Assembly (NCBI RefSeq): GCF_021602155.1
Contig: NZ_BQHY01000019.1
Span: 1-64,000 of the forward strand
DNA: 64,000 nt
Direction: 5' to 3'
Origin: Pseudomonas parakoreensis
GTDB lineage: Bacteria; Pseudomonadota; Gammaproteobacteria; Pseudomonadales; Pseudomonadaceae
This document shows, piece by piece, positions 1 to 8,991 of the stretch. Numbering within the stretch: position 1 is the stretch's first letter; each line of letters starts with the position of its first letter. The notes under the pieces were generated by a model. That model worked only from the letters and a program-made list of their open reading frames with translations, searched no databases and was not told the DNA's origin. Made by a program: the position numbers and the translations under genes.

Positions 1-68
1 AAGTGAAACGATGCATCGCCGATGGTAGTGTGGGGTTTCCCCATGTGAGAGTAGGTCATCGTCAAGAT
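1..68 (+). rRNA. rrf: 5S ribosomal RNA, 3' end (partial)
   Basis: The first bases match the 3' half of a Pseudomonas 5S rRNA, including the conserved run around GGTAGTGTGGGG, the CCCCATGTGAGAGTAGG helix and the closing GTCAAGAT. The 5' part lies outside the window. A strong hairpin terminator follows at once, so this is the distal end of an rrn operon read rightward. Confidence 0.95.
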
Positions 69-77
69 TAAATTCCG

Positions 78-110
78 AAACCCCAATTGCGAAAGCAGTT
101 GGGGTTTTGT
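78..110 (+). terminator. Rho-independent terminator of the rRNA operon
   Basis: A 10-bp stem (CCCCAATTGC with GCAGTTGGGG, one G-T pair) closed by a GAAA tetraloop is followed by a T-rich run. It begins about 10 bases after the end of 5S rRNA. Confidence 0.93.
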
Positions 111-216
111 TTTGTCCGCAGGAAAGTATTTTTACTTAGGCAGCGAACAATTTTGCACAGTTATTTTCGAATCAGAACACTAGAATAGCCCCATCCTTTT
201 CGGAGCCAGAGCCTTT

Positions 217-876
217 ATGTCAGATCCGGTTGACGCCCAAGGGCTGTCAGATTTACCGCTGGAAGACTTGGTGGCTTGTCATGAGTGCGACCTGCTGATG
301 CGCAAGCCCAAGCTTGCCCATGGCGAAAAAGCACTCTGCCCTCGCTGCGGTTACGAGTTGTACGCCCATCGCCATAATGTGGTGCAGCGCAGCCTTGCCT
401 TGGTAATCGCAGCACTGTTGTTGTACATCCCGGCAAACTTTTTACCCATCATGCAACTCAATATCCTCGGACAATCTTCGCAGGATACGGTCTGGAGCGG
501 CGTGCTCGGCTTGTTCAATACGGACATGCAGGGCGTTTCGATCGTTGTATTCCTGTGCAGTATGGCTATTCCGTTGCTGAAGTTGCTGTGCCAGTTATTC
601 GTATTGCTGACGATCCGTTTCAACGTCGGGCGTAGCTACGGTTTGCTGCTGTATCGCATTTATCACCACCTCAAAGATTGGGGAATGCTCGAGGTTTACC
701 TCATGGGCGTCCTCGTGGCGATCGTCAAACTGGCGGACATGGCGGCCATCACCGTCGGCCTCGGTCTGGCGTGTTTCATCGGTTTGTTGTTAGTTCAGAT
801 CTGGCTGGAAGTGGTGATGTCACCGCATCAGATCTGGCAGGCGTTATCAGGAGAGGATGCCCATGCGGGCGATTGA
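217..876 (+). CDS. pqiA: PqiA-like membrane protein, first half (paraquat-inducible protein A)
   Basis: 219-residue inner-membrane protein with one PqiA repeat. A cytoplasmic zinc-ribbon-like motif (C21-x2-C24 and C41-x2-C44) is followed by four hydrophobic helices at roughly 55-75, 100-130, 145-175 and 180-205. E. coli PqiA is about 417 residues with two such repeats. Here the repeats are separate genes, and the next gene is the second one. PqiA works with the MCE protein PqiB in lipid transport between inner and outer membrane. It is the first gene of a three-gene operon whose members overlap. Confidence 0.88.
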   Translation: MSDPVDAQGLSDLPLEDLVACHECDLLMRKPKLAHGEKALCPRCGYELYAHRHNVVQRSLALVIAALLLYIPANFLPIMQLNILGQSSQDTVWSGVLGLFNTDMQGVSIVVFLCSMAIPLLKLLCQLFVLLTIRFNVGRSYGLLLYRIYHHLKDWGMLEVYLMGVLVAIVKLADMAAITVGLGLACFIGLLLVQIWLEVVMSPHQIWQALSGEDAHAGD

Positions 877-1486
877 TGCGGGCATTCTGATCTGTACCGA
901 ATGCCATGAATTGAACAAACTGGATGCGGACATCGACGAGCAGACCTGCACCCGCTGCGGTGCGCTGGTTCACGCTCGTCGTCCGAAAAGTCTGGCCCGA
1001 ACCTGGGCCCTGCTAATCACGGCTGCGATTATCTACATCCCGGCCAATGTGTTGCCGATCATGACGGTCAGTTCGCTGGGTCAGGGCGATCCCAGCACCA
1101 TCATGTCCGGCGTGATCCAGTTGGTGCAGCACGGCATGATCCCGATTGCCGCAGTGGTGTTCATCGCCAGTATTCTAGTGCCGACGTTCAAACTGGTCGG
1201 TATCGCGCTGTTGCTGTTTTCTGTACAGCGCCGCCAGCCATTGTCTGCACGGCAGCGGATCTGGATGTACCGCTTCATTGAGTTCATCGGTCGCTGGTCG
1301 ATGCTCGACATTTTTGTGATCGCCATTCTGGTGGCGGTTGTCAACTTCGGCCGGCTTGCCAGTGTCGAAGCCAATCTTGGCGCCATCGCTTTCGCCAGCG
1401 TGGTGATTCTGACGATGCTTGCCGCAGTAACTTTCGATCCCCGACTGATTTGGGATAACACGGAGTCGGACGACGACCATGACTGA
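863..1486 (+). CDS. pqiA: PqiA-like membrane protein, second half
   Basis: 207-residue partner of the preceding gene, again with a Cys4 ribbon (C11-x2-C14, C29-x2-C32) and four membrane helices. I chose ATG 863 because AGGAG at 849-853 lies nine bases upstream. An in-frame ATG at 857 is too close to that ribosome-binding site. The gene overlaps the previous one by 14 bases and the next by 8, so the three are co-translated. The two PqiA proteins probably assemble as a heterodimeric equivalent of two-repeat PqiA; that is inference. Confidence 0.85.
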   Translation: MRAIDAGILICTECHELNKLDADIDEQTCTRCGALVHARRPKSLARTWALLITAAIIYIPANVLPIMTVSSLGQGDPSTIMSGVIQLVQHGMIPIAAVVFIASILVPTFKLVGIALLLFSVQRRQPLSARQRIWMYRFIEFIGRWSMLDIFVIAILVAVVNFGRLASVEANLGAIAFASVVILTMLAAVTFDPRLIWDNTESDDDHD

Positions 1487-3782
1487 TTTGCCTGTAGCGA
1501 AAACCCGACCGGCCTCCAACTGGTCTGCCATCTGGGTACTGCCCCTGATCGCCCTGATCATCGGCGGCTGGCTTGGCTGGCGTGCCTATAACGAAACCGG
1601 TATCGAGATTCAGGTTCGTTTCGAAAGCGGTGAAGGCATCCAGGCCAACAAAACCGAGGTCATGTACAAAGGCATGTCGGTCGGTAAGGTGAAGACGCTC
1701 AAGCTCGACGACGAAGGCAATTCCAAAGGCGTGATCGCCACTGTGGAGATGAACAAGGACGTCGAACAATACCTCAAGACCAGCACCCGCTTCTGGTTGG
1801 TGAAACCAAGCGTCACCCTGGCCGGCATCACAGGACTGGAAACACTGGTTTCGGGGAACTACGTGGCCATCAGCCCGGGTGAAGGCGAGCCGACCCGCAA
1901 GTTCAAGGCCCTGGCTGAAGAGCCGCCATTGTCGGATTCCAAGCCTGGCCTGCACCTGACTATCAAGGCCGATCGCCTCGGTTCGCTGAATCGCGGCAGC
2001 CCGGTGTTCTACAAGCAGATCAAAGTCGGTCAGATCAAAAGCTACGTGCTGTCTGAAGACCAGAGCACCGTTGAACTGAAAGTGTTCATCGAACCGACCT
2101 ACGCCAAACTGGTGCGCAAACACACGCGTTTCTGGAATGCCAGCGGCATCAGCATCGACGCCAACCTGTCGGGGGTGAAAGTGCGCAGCGAGTCCCTGGC
2201 GAGCATCGTCGCCGGCGGTATCGCCTTCGCCACTCCGGAGAATCGCAAGGACAGTCCACCCACCGATCCAAGCCTGCCGTTCCGTTTGTATGAGGACTTC
2301 GACGCCGCCGCTGCCGGCATTCGGGTCAAGGTCAAACTCAGTGACTTTGAAGGCCTGCAGGCCGGTCGCACGCCGGTGATGTACAAGGGCATTCAGGTCG
2401 GCAACCTGAAAGCGTTGAAAATCGATCCGGATCTCAACAGCGCCACGGCCGAACTGACGCTGGATCCTCTGGCCGAAGACTACCTGGTCGATGGCACGCA
2501 GTTCTGGGTGGTCAAGCCGTCGATTTCCCTGGCCGGTATTACCGGGCTCGAAGCGTTGGTAAAAGGCAACTACATCGCCGTGCGTCCGGGCGACAAAGGT
2601 GCTGCGCCGAAACGCGAATTCGAGGCGCGGCCAAAAGCCCCGCCACTGGATCTGCGCGCCCCCGGTCTGCATCTGGTGCTGTTCACCGATGTTCTCGGTT
2701 CGATCGAAGTCGGCAGTCCGATTCTGTACAAACAGGTCAAGGTTGGCTCGGTCCAGAGCTATCAATTCTCCAAGACCAAAAAACAGATCGTCATTGGCGT
2801 GCATATCGAGAAGGAGTACGAAAACCTGGTCAACGCCTCGACGCGCTTCTGGAATGTCAGCGGCATCACCCTCACCGGTGGTCTGACGGGCGGAATTCAA
2901 GTGAAGAGCGAGTCGTTGCAGACGTTGATGGCCGGCGGTATCGCTTTCGAAACCCCGCAAGCCAAGGCGCCGTTGCAGAAGCGTATTCCGCGCTTCCGTC
3001 TGTTCGCCAACCATGACGAGGCCAACCAGAAAGGCACGCTGGTGACGATCAAGGTCGACCGCGCCGATGGTTTGCGCCCGGGCACCCCGATTCGTTTCAA
3101 GGGGCTGGATGTCGGCAAGATTGAAGACGTCGATCTGACCGACGATCTGCAAGCCGTGATGATTACCGCGCGGATCACTGAAGTGCCGGAGAAGATTGCC
3201 CGGGTCGGCAGCCAGTTCTGGGTGGTCAAGCCGGAGTTGGGGCTGATCAAGACCCAGAATCTGGAAACCCTGGTCACCGGGCAGTACGTGGAAGTGCAGC
3301 CGGCGGCGAAAAATCTTGGCCCGCAGAAGAACTTCGTCGCGCTGGCGAATCCGCCGGAGGTGGTCAAGCAAGAGGCCGGTTTGAGTCTGGTGTTGAGTGC
3401 CGCCCGTCGTGGCTCGCTGAAACCGGGCGTACCCGTGACCTACCGGGAAATCACCGTGGGCAAAGTCACCGGTTATGAACTGGGGCAGACGGCCGACCGG
3501 GTGTTGGTGCACATTCTGATCGAGCCGAAATATGCGCCGTTGGTGCGCAGCGGCAGCCGATTCTGGAATACCAGCGGCGTCGGTTTTGACATCGGTTTGT
3601 TCAATGGTCTGACAGTACGCACAGAGTCGCTGGAGACGGCGATTCAGGGGGGCATCGCTTTCGCTACCCCGGACGGTGAACGGATGGGCAACCCGGCGCG
3701 TGCGGAACAGACGTTCCCGCTGTTCGACAAGTTCGAGGATGAGTGGCTGACTTGGGCGCCGAAGATTTCGCTCGGTAAGTAA
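1479..3782 (+). CDS. pqiB: PqiB-like protein with six MCE (MlaD) domains
   Basis: 767 residues with a short cytoplasmic N terminus, one membrane helix at about 18-36, then six MCE domains of about 120 residues each in the periplasm. The domains alternate between two types, one ending near RFWLVKPS and one ending near RFWNASGI, giving A-B-A-B-A-B. E. coli PqiB has three MCE domains and LetB/YebT seven, so this protein is intermediate. MCE proteins of this kind stack into hollow tubes that carry lipids across the periplasm. No pqiC-like outer-membrane lipoprotein gene follows. Confidence 0.87.
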   Translation: MTDLPVAKTRPASNWSAIWVLPLIALIIGGWLGWRAYNETGIEIQVRFESGEGIQANKTEVMYKGMSVGKVKTLKLDDEGNSKGVIATVEMNKDVEQYLKTSTRFWLVKPSVTLAGITGLETLVSGNYVAISPGEGEPTRKFKALAEEPPLSDSKPGLHLTIKADRLGSLNRGSPVFYKQIKVGQIKSYVLSEDQSTVELKVFIEPTYAKLVRKHTRFWNASGISIDANLSGVKVRSESLASIVAGGIAFATPENRKDSPPTDPSLPFRLYEDFDAAAAGIRVKVKLSDFEGLQAGRTPVMYKGIQVGNLKALKIDPDLNSATAELTLDPLAEDYLVDGTQFWVVKPSISLAGITGLEALVKGNYIAVRPGDKGAAPKREFEARPKAPPLDLRAPGLHLVLFTDVLGSIEVGSPILYKQVKVGSVQSYQFSKTKKQIVIGVHIEKEYENLVNASTRFWNVSGITLTGGLTGGIQVKSESLQTLMAGGIAFETPQAKAPLQKRIPRFRLFANHDEANQKGTLVTIKVDRADGLRPGTPIRFKGLDVGKIEDVDLTDDLQAVMITARITEVPEKIARVGSQFWVVKPELGLIKTQNLETLVTGQYVEVQPAAKNLGPQKNFVALANPPEVVKQEAGLSLVLSAARRGSLKPGVPVTYREITVGKVTGYELGQTADRVLVHILIEPKYAPLVRSGSRFWNTSGVGFDIGLFNGLTVRTESLETAIQGGIAFATPDGERMGNPARAEQTFPLFDKFEDEWLTWAPKISLGK

Positions 3783-3813
3783 TCTGGAATTGATGTGGCG
3801 TCTACAAAGACGC

Positions 3814-3906
3814 CATCGCTGGCAAGCCAGCTCCCACAGGGTTTCATGTCGTATACAGAATGTGTGTTCAACGCAAAAACCTGTGGGAGCTGGCTTGCCA
3901 GCGATG
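3814..3906. repeat. REP-like inverted repeat pair (27-bp perfect arms)
   Basis: Arms 3814-3840 and 3880-3906 are exact reverse complements containing the sequence GCTGGCAAGCCAGCTCCCAC. The loop is 39 bases. A separate 8-bp hairpin (3796-3815) directly precedes it and could be part of the pqi operon's 3' end. This is the common intergenic palindrome class of fluorescent pseudomonads. Confidence 0.88.
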
Positions 3907-3939
3907 AGTTCCTCCTATTCAGCACAAATCCAAAGCCAT

Positions 3940-3979
3940 AAAAAAGGGCCGCGATCCCAACAGATCGCGGCCCTTTTTG
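3940..3979. terminator. Bidirectional terminator between pqiB and mksB
   Basis: AAAAAGGGCCGCGATC and its complement enclose a short loop, with A and T runs on both sides. The hairpin therefore can end transcription from pqiB on the plus strand and from mksB on the minus strand, which converge here. Confidence 0.9.
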
Positions 3980-3997
3980 GTTTTCAGCTAAAGCAGA

Positions 3998-6838
3998 TCA
4001 AACCTCATCCAGCTCCGGCTCATCGGCTTGCACGTTGACGGTGGCCTTCACCACATCATGCCGGCGGATGTACTTCCAGTCCGCCTCATCGATGTAGATC
4101 CCCGCCGGGCCGCTGCCGCCTTCCAGGTCGATGGCGACACTGGCGCAGACCTGCGGCTTCACACTCGCCAGAATCGGCACGAAGCCCAATTGCAGGCTGG
4201 TTTCCAGCAATGCGGCCTGGTTCTTCTCATCGATGTCTGCCGCCTCATCGAGGTAGTACGGCAGGCGCACGCGACCGGCCAGGTCGCGATCCATCAGGTG
4301 CAACAACAAGTACATGTTGGTCAGCGCCTTGATGGTCATGGTGGTGCCGTTGGAGGCCGCGCCGTCGATGTCGGTGTGAATCACCGGCTGACCGTTGACC
4401 TTGGTGATCTCGAACGCCAGTTCGAACAAGTCCTTGAGGCCGAGCTGGTTGTGGTTCGCCGCCACCAGCCGTGCGAGGTATTCCTTGGCCTCTTCGTTCT
4501 TGTTGTCCTGCTCCGCGCTTTGGCTCAGGTCGAACACCGACAGGGTTTCGCCTTCTTCGTACTGACCGGCGCTGTGGATGATCTGGTCGATGTGCTTGAG
4601 CGCTTCCTTGTTCGGCGCCAGGACAATGCGGAAACTCTGCAGGTTGGACACCTGACGCTTGTTGATCTCGCGGTTGAACAGCGCCAGTTGATGCTCGAGG
4701 CTGTCGTAGTCGCTGCGAATGTTGCGCAGGGTCCGGGCGATGTCGGTGACCGCCGCACGCCGCGCCTTGCCCAATGTCAGGGCTTCGTCGGTGCGGTGCG
4801 CGTAAGCGTTGATCAGCAACGACAGACGGCGCTCCATGTCGTCTTCGCTGTCAAACTTGGCCACGCCTTTCAGACGCACTTGCGCATACAGCGCTTCGAT
4901 CTGTCCGTCGGCGCGCAGCAGACCCTGCCAGCTGTCCTGATAGTCATTGAGCAGCGGCAGCAGGTTGTCCATCGAATCGTCGACCGGATCCATGAACGGC
5001 GTACCGAATGGCAGATCCGCCGGCAGCAGCTGACGGCGGCGCAGGGCATCGTCGAGGGTACGTTGCTTGGCTTCCATGTCGGCGATCTGCCGGCCGACCA
5101 GTTGCAGCTTGGCCGAGAGTTGCTGGACGCGCTCGGTGAACGCGTCGCTGGAGCGCTTGAGTTCGTCCTGCGCCGCTTCCATCTGCGCCAGTTGCTCGAG
5201 CTTGTCGCCCTCTTCGGCGCTCAGCGTTTGAGTGCGACGGAAATCTTCCAGGGCTTTCTGCGCATCCAGCACTTGCTGGTACAGCGCTTCGGTCTGGGTC
5301 TTGCTCGCGGCGCGGTCGGCGGCCACGGCTTGCTGAGTCTTGAGCTGCTTGAGCTCTTTTTCCAGACGCTCTTTCTGGTCACGCAGCGCGGCGCGGTCGG
5401 CCAGCGCTTGCAGAGCCGGCGGCTCGATGTGCGAGATGTCGATCGACAGCCCCGGCACTTCGAAACGCTCGCCCTTGAAGCCATCGAGGATCAGCTCGAC
5501 CGATTTGACCCACTCGCCATCGTCGTCGAGGGTGATGCCGTGCTCGCCCAGCGGCAGGCTGAACAGCGCGCTGTTGAACAGGCGCATCAGGCGCTCGACG
5601 TCCTGCTGCGAGAATTCTTCACGCAGGCGGGCGTAGCTGTTGTTGTCGGCGTGATCGAGTTGCTGCTTCACCGACTTCAGACGCTTTTCCAGATCGCGCA
5701 GACGTTCTTCCAGATCCTCGGCGCTGAACTGCCGGGACTGGGCCAGCGCACCGGCCAGTTCGTCGTGAGCGTCCTTGGCTGCGAGCAGTTGTTGCTCCAG
5801 CACTTTGACGTCATCGACCAGCGCAAAGCGGTTCTTCAGCACCGACAACTCGCCGAGCCAGCGCTGGATACCGGAGATTTCCCGCTCCAGACGCATCAGC
5901 TCCTGCGTGCCGCCACGCTGGTCGTTTTGCAGATCGTCCTGCTCGCGACGGTAGTGTTCGGCCTGAATCGTCAGTTCTTCCTTGCGTGCATTGGCGTAGT
6001 CCGACCAGGTGCCGAGCAACGAGTCGAGCAGCGGCGACAGACGATGCAGTTTGCCGCGCAACACGTCGCGCTGTTTCACGCCGTTGGCCAAGGCCTCGAC
6101 CAATGGGCCGGCGGCGACCAGCGAGTTGTAGTCCTGCTCCATCCGGCGCACATCGCGGAAGGCTTCTTCGCACGCAGCAATGTAATCGACGCTGCCGGAA
6201 CGCAGGCTGTGCTCGAAGGCATCGAGGAACAGTTGCTTCAACTTGGCCGCAGTGATTTCGCGCATGTGCAGCAGGTTGATGAACAGCGCGCGGAAGGTCT
6301 TCAGGCTCTGCTCGCTGGTGGAGCGCAGCGGAATCAGCGTCAGGTCCAGCGGGATCGAGGTGTGCCCGCCCACCAGCAGACGACGCAATTCATCAGGCTT
6401 GAGTTCGTAGGCTTTCAGGCCTTCTTTCTCAAGGTTGCTGAACAGCTCTTTCTGCCGTAGGCAGGTATCGTTTTTCTGGTAATGCGCCAGGTCGAGCTTG
6501 CCGGCGTAAGCGAAGAACTGGTGACCGAAACCACCGCCCGGGCCGCGACCGACCACGCCGATCACGTGCGGGCCGTGAGGCAGATTGACTTCGACGAGGA
6601 TGTAACTGGTGTCGGAGGCGAAGTAGAAGCGCCGCGATTGTTCCAGGCTGTACTTGCCGAAACTCATGTCCGACATGCGCGCCAGAATCGGGAACTGCAA
6701 GGCGTTGATCGAGGCGGATTTGCCGAGGTTGTTCGCGCCGTAAACCGATAACGGTTCTTCCAGCGGAAACAGGCCGAGGCTGTAACCGGCGGTGTTCAAA
6801 AGGGCAAAGCGGCGAATGCCGTAGCGTTCCTGGCTCAT
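3998..6838 (-). CDS. mksB: SMC-type ATPase subunit of the MksBEF condensin (MksB; called MksF in some databases)
   Basis: 946-residue SMC/MukB-like protein. The N-terminal ATPase half has a Walker A-like motif (GANNLGKS, residues about 34-41). A long coiled coil runs from about 280 to 680, with a hinge-like interruption. The C-terminal half carries a Walker B (YYLDEAADID). MksB is the motor of a condensin that organises chromosomes or, in Wadjet relatives, acts on plasmids. It is the last gene of the kleisin-MksE-SMC operon and overlaps mksE by 4 bases. Database names for the SMC and kleisin subunits are sometimes swapped; the role here is clear from the domains. Confidence 0.9.
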   Translation of the reverse strand: MSQERYGIRRFALLNTAGYSLGLFPLEEPLSVYGANNLGKSASINALQFPILARMSDMSFGKYSLEQSRRFYFASDTSYILVEVNLPHGPHVIGVVGRGPGGGFGHQFFAYAGKLDLAHYQKNDTCLRQKELFSNLEKEGLKAYELKPDELRRLLVGGHTSIPLDLTLIPLRSTSEQSLKTFRALFINLLHMREITAAKLKQLFLDAFEHSLRSGSVDYIAACEEAFRDVRRMEQDYNSLVAAGPLVEALANGVKQRDVLRGKLHRLSPLLDSLLGTWSDYANARKEELTIQAEHYRREQDDLQNDQRGGTQELMRLEREISGIQRWLGELSVLKNRFALVDDVKVLEQQLLAAKDAHDELAGALAQSRQFSAEDLEERLRDLEKRLKSVKQQLDHADNNSYARLREEFSQQDVERLMRLFNSALFSLPLGEHGITLDDDGEWVKSVELILDGFKGERFEVPGLSIDISHIEPPALQALADRAALRDQKERLEKELKQLKTQQAVAADRAASKTQTEALYQQVLDAQKALEDFRRTQTLSAEEGDKLEQLAQMEAAQDELKRSSDAFTERVQQLSAKLQLVGRQIADMEAKQRTLDDALRRRQLLPADLPFGTPFMDPVDDSMDNLLPLLNDYQDSWQGLLRADGQIEALYAQVRLKGVAKFDSEDDMERRLSLLINAYAHRTDEALTLGKARRAAVTDIARTLRNIRSDYDSLEHQLALFNREINKRQVSNLQSFRIVLAPNKEALKHIDQIIHSAGQYEEGETLSVFDLSQSAEQDNKNEEAKEYLARLVAANHNQLGLKDLFELAFEITKVNGQPVIHTDIDGAASNGTTMTIKALTNMYLLLHLMDRDLAGRVRLPYYLDEAADIDEKNQAALLETSLQLGFVPILASVKPQVCASVAIDLEGGSGPAGIYIDEADWKYIRRHDVVKATVNVQADEPELDEV

Positions 6839-7536
6839 GCGTCGGACTCCTGTTCTTCGGCAATGGCGCGGGCCAGTGCGTCTTCTTCGCTTTCTTCTTC
6901 GAATTCGGACAGATCAAGCGGATCGTCGGTTTCGAGGAATCTGGCTTCAGCCTCTTCGTCGATCAGCACCGGTGCCGGCAGTGGCAGCACGCTGTGCACG
7001 CTGGCCGCCAGATCGCGGTCCTGCTGCACCGACAGGCACACGTCGAGGAAACGGTGCATCGGCGGCAGGAAACGGTACACGCCGTTTTCTTCGCTGGCGA
7101 AACCGAGCTGGGTCATGCGGCGCATGATTTTTTCTTCCAGCTCTTCAACGGTCTGCACTTCGGCCTGGATAAACAGGTCGCGGTATTTATCCAGCAGCGA
7201 CGGCAGCTCTTCACGGCCGAGGCTGCCGCCGTCGAGCACGGCGATCGGGTCGCGGCCCTGATCGGCCAGATGCTCGACGAGGATGAAGGTGAACAGTGCC
7301 AGGCGCTGGGCGGTCTTGTTCACCGCCGCAGCGGCCATGTCCGGCACGAAGTAGTAGAAACCACGGGTGTCGCAGACCAGCTCGAACCCCAGCGCCTTGA
7401 ACAGCGTGCGGTATTGATCCTGGAAGTTCGACAGTTGCGCGTACAGTTCCGGGTCGCGGCGGCTGACGTGGTAGCCCTTGAACAGCTCGCGGAAGATCGG
7501 CGCCAGTTGGGACAGTTCGGATAGATCAAGATGCAT
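6835..7536 (-). CDS. mksE: Condensin accessory subunit MksE
   Basis: 233 residues. The body looks like the winged-helix KITE fold of MukE/MksE, ending in a very acidic tail (many Glu and Asp after about residue 190). MksE binds the kleisin and tunes the SMC ATPase. It overlaps the kleisin gene by 11 bases and the SMC gene by 4, as expected for subunits made together. The matching position in P. aeruginosa is mksE. Confidence 0.88.
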   Translation of the reverse strand: MHLDLSELSQLAPIFRELFKGYHVSRRDPELYAQLSNFQDQYRTLFKALGFELVCDTRGFYYFVPDMAAAAVNKTAQRLALFTFILVEHLADQGRDPIAVLDGGSLGREELPSLLDKYRDLFIQAEVQTVEELEEKIMRRMTQLGFASEENGVYRFLPPMHRFLDVCLSVQQDRDLAASVHSVLPLPAPVLIDEEAEARFLETDDPLDLSEFEEESEEDALARAIAEEQESDA

Positions 7537-8809
7537 TGGGGATGCTCGCAGAATCCTCGGCGGCGGCAGGGTCGCGGGCCGAGAGCAGGGCGAAGGAGCG
7601 CAGGCTGACCTGATGCTCGTGAGTGTGGTATTCGCGGCGTTCCAGACGCTCGCGGGTGAAGCGTTTTTCCCGCGACAGGCGCGAGAACCAGTACAGCAAT
7701 TCGTCGGTGGCGCCGTCCGGTTCCTGTTCCAGCAGCCAGGTCATCAGATCCGGCATTGGCAGGGACTCTTCGCAACGCTCGACCATCTCGCGCACGGTGC
7801 GCGGTGCACGCGGGGCGTCGCCGGATTTCTGGGTCTTGTGGGCTTTGGGGAACCGCGCCGGTTTCGGCTCGAAACGCGCCAGGGCGTAGACGTAAGCTTC
7901 GACCTGACTGGCGCTGCCGAGGAAGGTGCTTTGCGGCCGGGTGAACAGCGGCATCGCCGCTTGCGGCACCGCATCGATACCTTTGCGACGGATCGCCGCC
8001 AGTGCCAGCGCGGCGCCACGGGTCACGGCGTTGTGTCGGCGCGCTTCTTCCCGCAGCGGCAGCAGCAGTTCGCGGGCATGACGCAGGGTCAGCTGGGCAC
8101 TGGTCTGCATTTCGAGGATGCGCGCGTGGGTGCGCAGCAGCATGTCGTCATCGACCAGGTGGCCGAGGCGCTGCTGTTCGCTGAGCATTTTCAGCAGCAC
8201 GGTTTCGACCTTGCGCACGCCTTGTTCGAAGGCGCCGTCCGCGTTCACCAGATCGATCATCGGCTCGACGTATTCGTCCCAGGTCGCCAACACTTCGGCA
8301 TAACGCTGACGCAGCGGAATCTGCCGGTCGCTGGTCTTGGCCCGTTCGGCGACGGCCACCAGCGCCTGTTCGTCGTTGTCGAGTTTCTTCAGCACGTCGC
8401 GTACGCGCATGTCGAGCAAACGCAGCTGACGGGCGAGGTCGTTGCCGTCGCGCACATCGAACGCGTCCTGAATGTAGCCGGCCAGCCGTTCGAGGTGGCG
8501 CAGATAGGCTTCGATTTCCAGGCACAGGCCCAGCCGGTGTTCCCGGCGCAGGTAGGCAAGGAAGTCGTGAATTTGCGCATTGAGCTCGAAACGGTTCGGG
8601 CTTTTCGCCACGGGGACCAGAATGTCGAGGCGAATCCACACGTCGAGCAGGCTGGTGATGTCCTGCGGCGTGCTGTCCAGTTGTTGGGCGGCCAGTTGCG
8701 TGCGCAGTTCGTTGAGGCTCAGGGTGCCTTGGTCGAAGTGCTCGCACAGTGGCTCAAGAAGTGCCCAGTGTTCAGCGAGGGCGCGCAAGACGCGCTTGGG
8801 TTCGATCAT
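7526..8809 (-). CDS. mksF: Kleisin-like condensin subunit (MksF; called MksB in some databases)
   Basis: 427 residues from the chosen ATG at 8809 (start MIEPKRVLRAL). An in-frame ATG at 8896 would add 29 residues that look unlike a conserved N terminus. Neither start has a strong ribosome-binding site. The protein is helical with a charged C terminus and is the first gene of the three-gene Mks operon. Its place before mksE and the SMC gene identifies it as the MukF/kleisin equivalent bridging the SMC heads. Confidence 0.84.
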   Translation of the reverse strand: MIEPKRVLRALAEHWALLEPLCEHFDQGTLSLNELRTQLAAQQLDSTPQDITSLLDVWIRLDILVPVAKSPNRFELNAQIHDFLAYLRREHRLGLCLEIEAYLRHLERLAGYIQDAFDVRDGNDLARQLRLLDMRVRDVLKKLDNDEQALVAVAERAKTSDRQIPLRQRYAEVLATWDEYVEPMIDLVNADGAFEQGVRKVETVLLKMLSEQQRLGHLVDDDMLLRTHARILEMQTSAQLTLRHARELLLPLREEARRHNAVTRGAALALAAIRRKGIDAVPQAAMPLFTRPQSTFLGSASQVEAYVYALARFEPKPARFPKAHKTQKSGDAPRAPRTVREMVERCEESLPMPDLMTWLLEQEPDGATDELLYWFSRLSREKRFTRERLERREYHTHEHQVSLRSFALLSARDPAAAEDSASIPNAS

Positions 8810-8981
8810 CGGAATGGCCGGCTGGTTGGCGATTAAAAGCCGCGATTGTACTGCATCAGGAGGGATGCGATTCACTCTCGGGACGGGCTGTCGCATTTTC
8901 TAAGGGAGCGAGCCCAGGTAAAGGCTATCGATCAACAGCAAGCGATCTTGAACGAAGGGCTGTAGAATCAGCCCACCTCAG

Positions 8982-8990
8982 TTATCCACA
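8982..8990 (+). promoter_or_regulatory. Perfect DnaA box sequence before holD
   Basis: TTATCCACA matches the strict DnaA box and lies in the divergent mksF-holD intergenic region, one base before the proposed GTG start of holD. Whether DnaA binds is not shown by sequence alone. Confidence 0.4.
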
Positions 8991-8991
8991 A

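Noticed and set aside
1341-3512. Open frame of 723 codons opposite pqiB
   Set aside because: Repeats in it simply mirror the MCE domain repeats on the coding strand.
4028-6460. Open frame of 810 codons opposite mksB
   Set aside because: Shadow of a long GC-rich coiled-coil gene; the opposite strand has clear SMC motifs.
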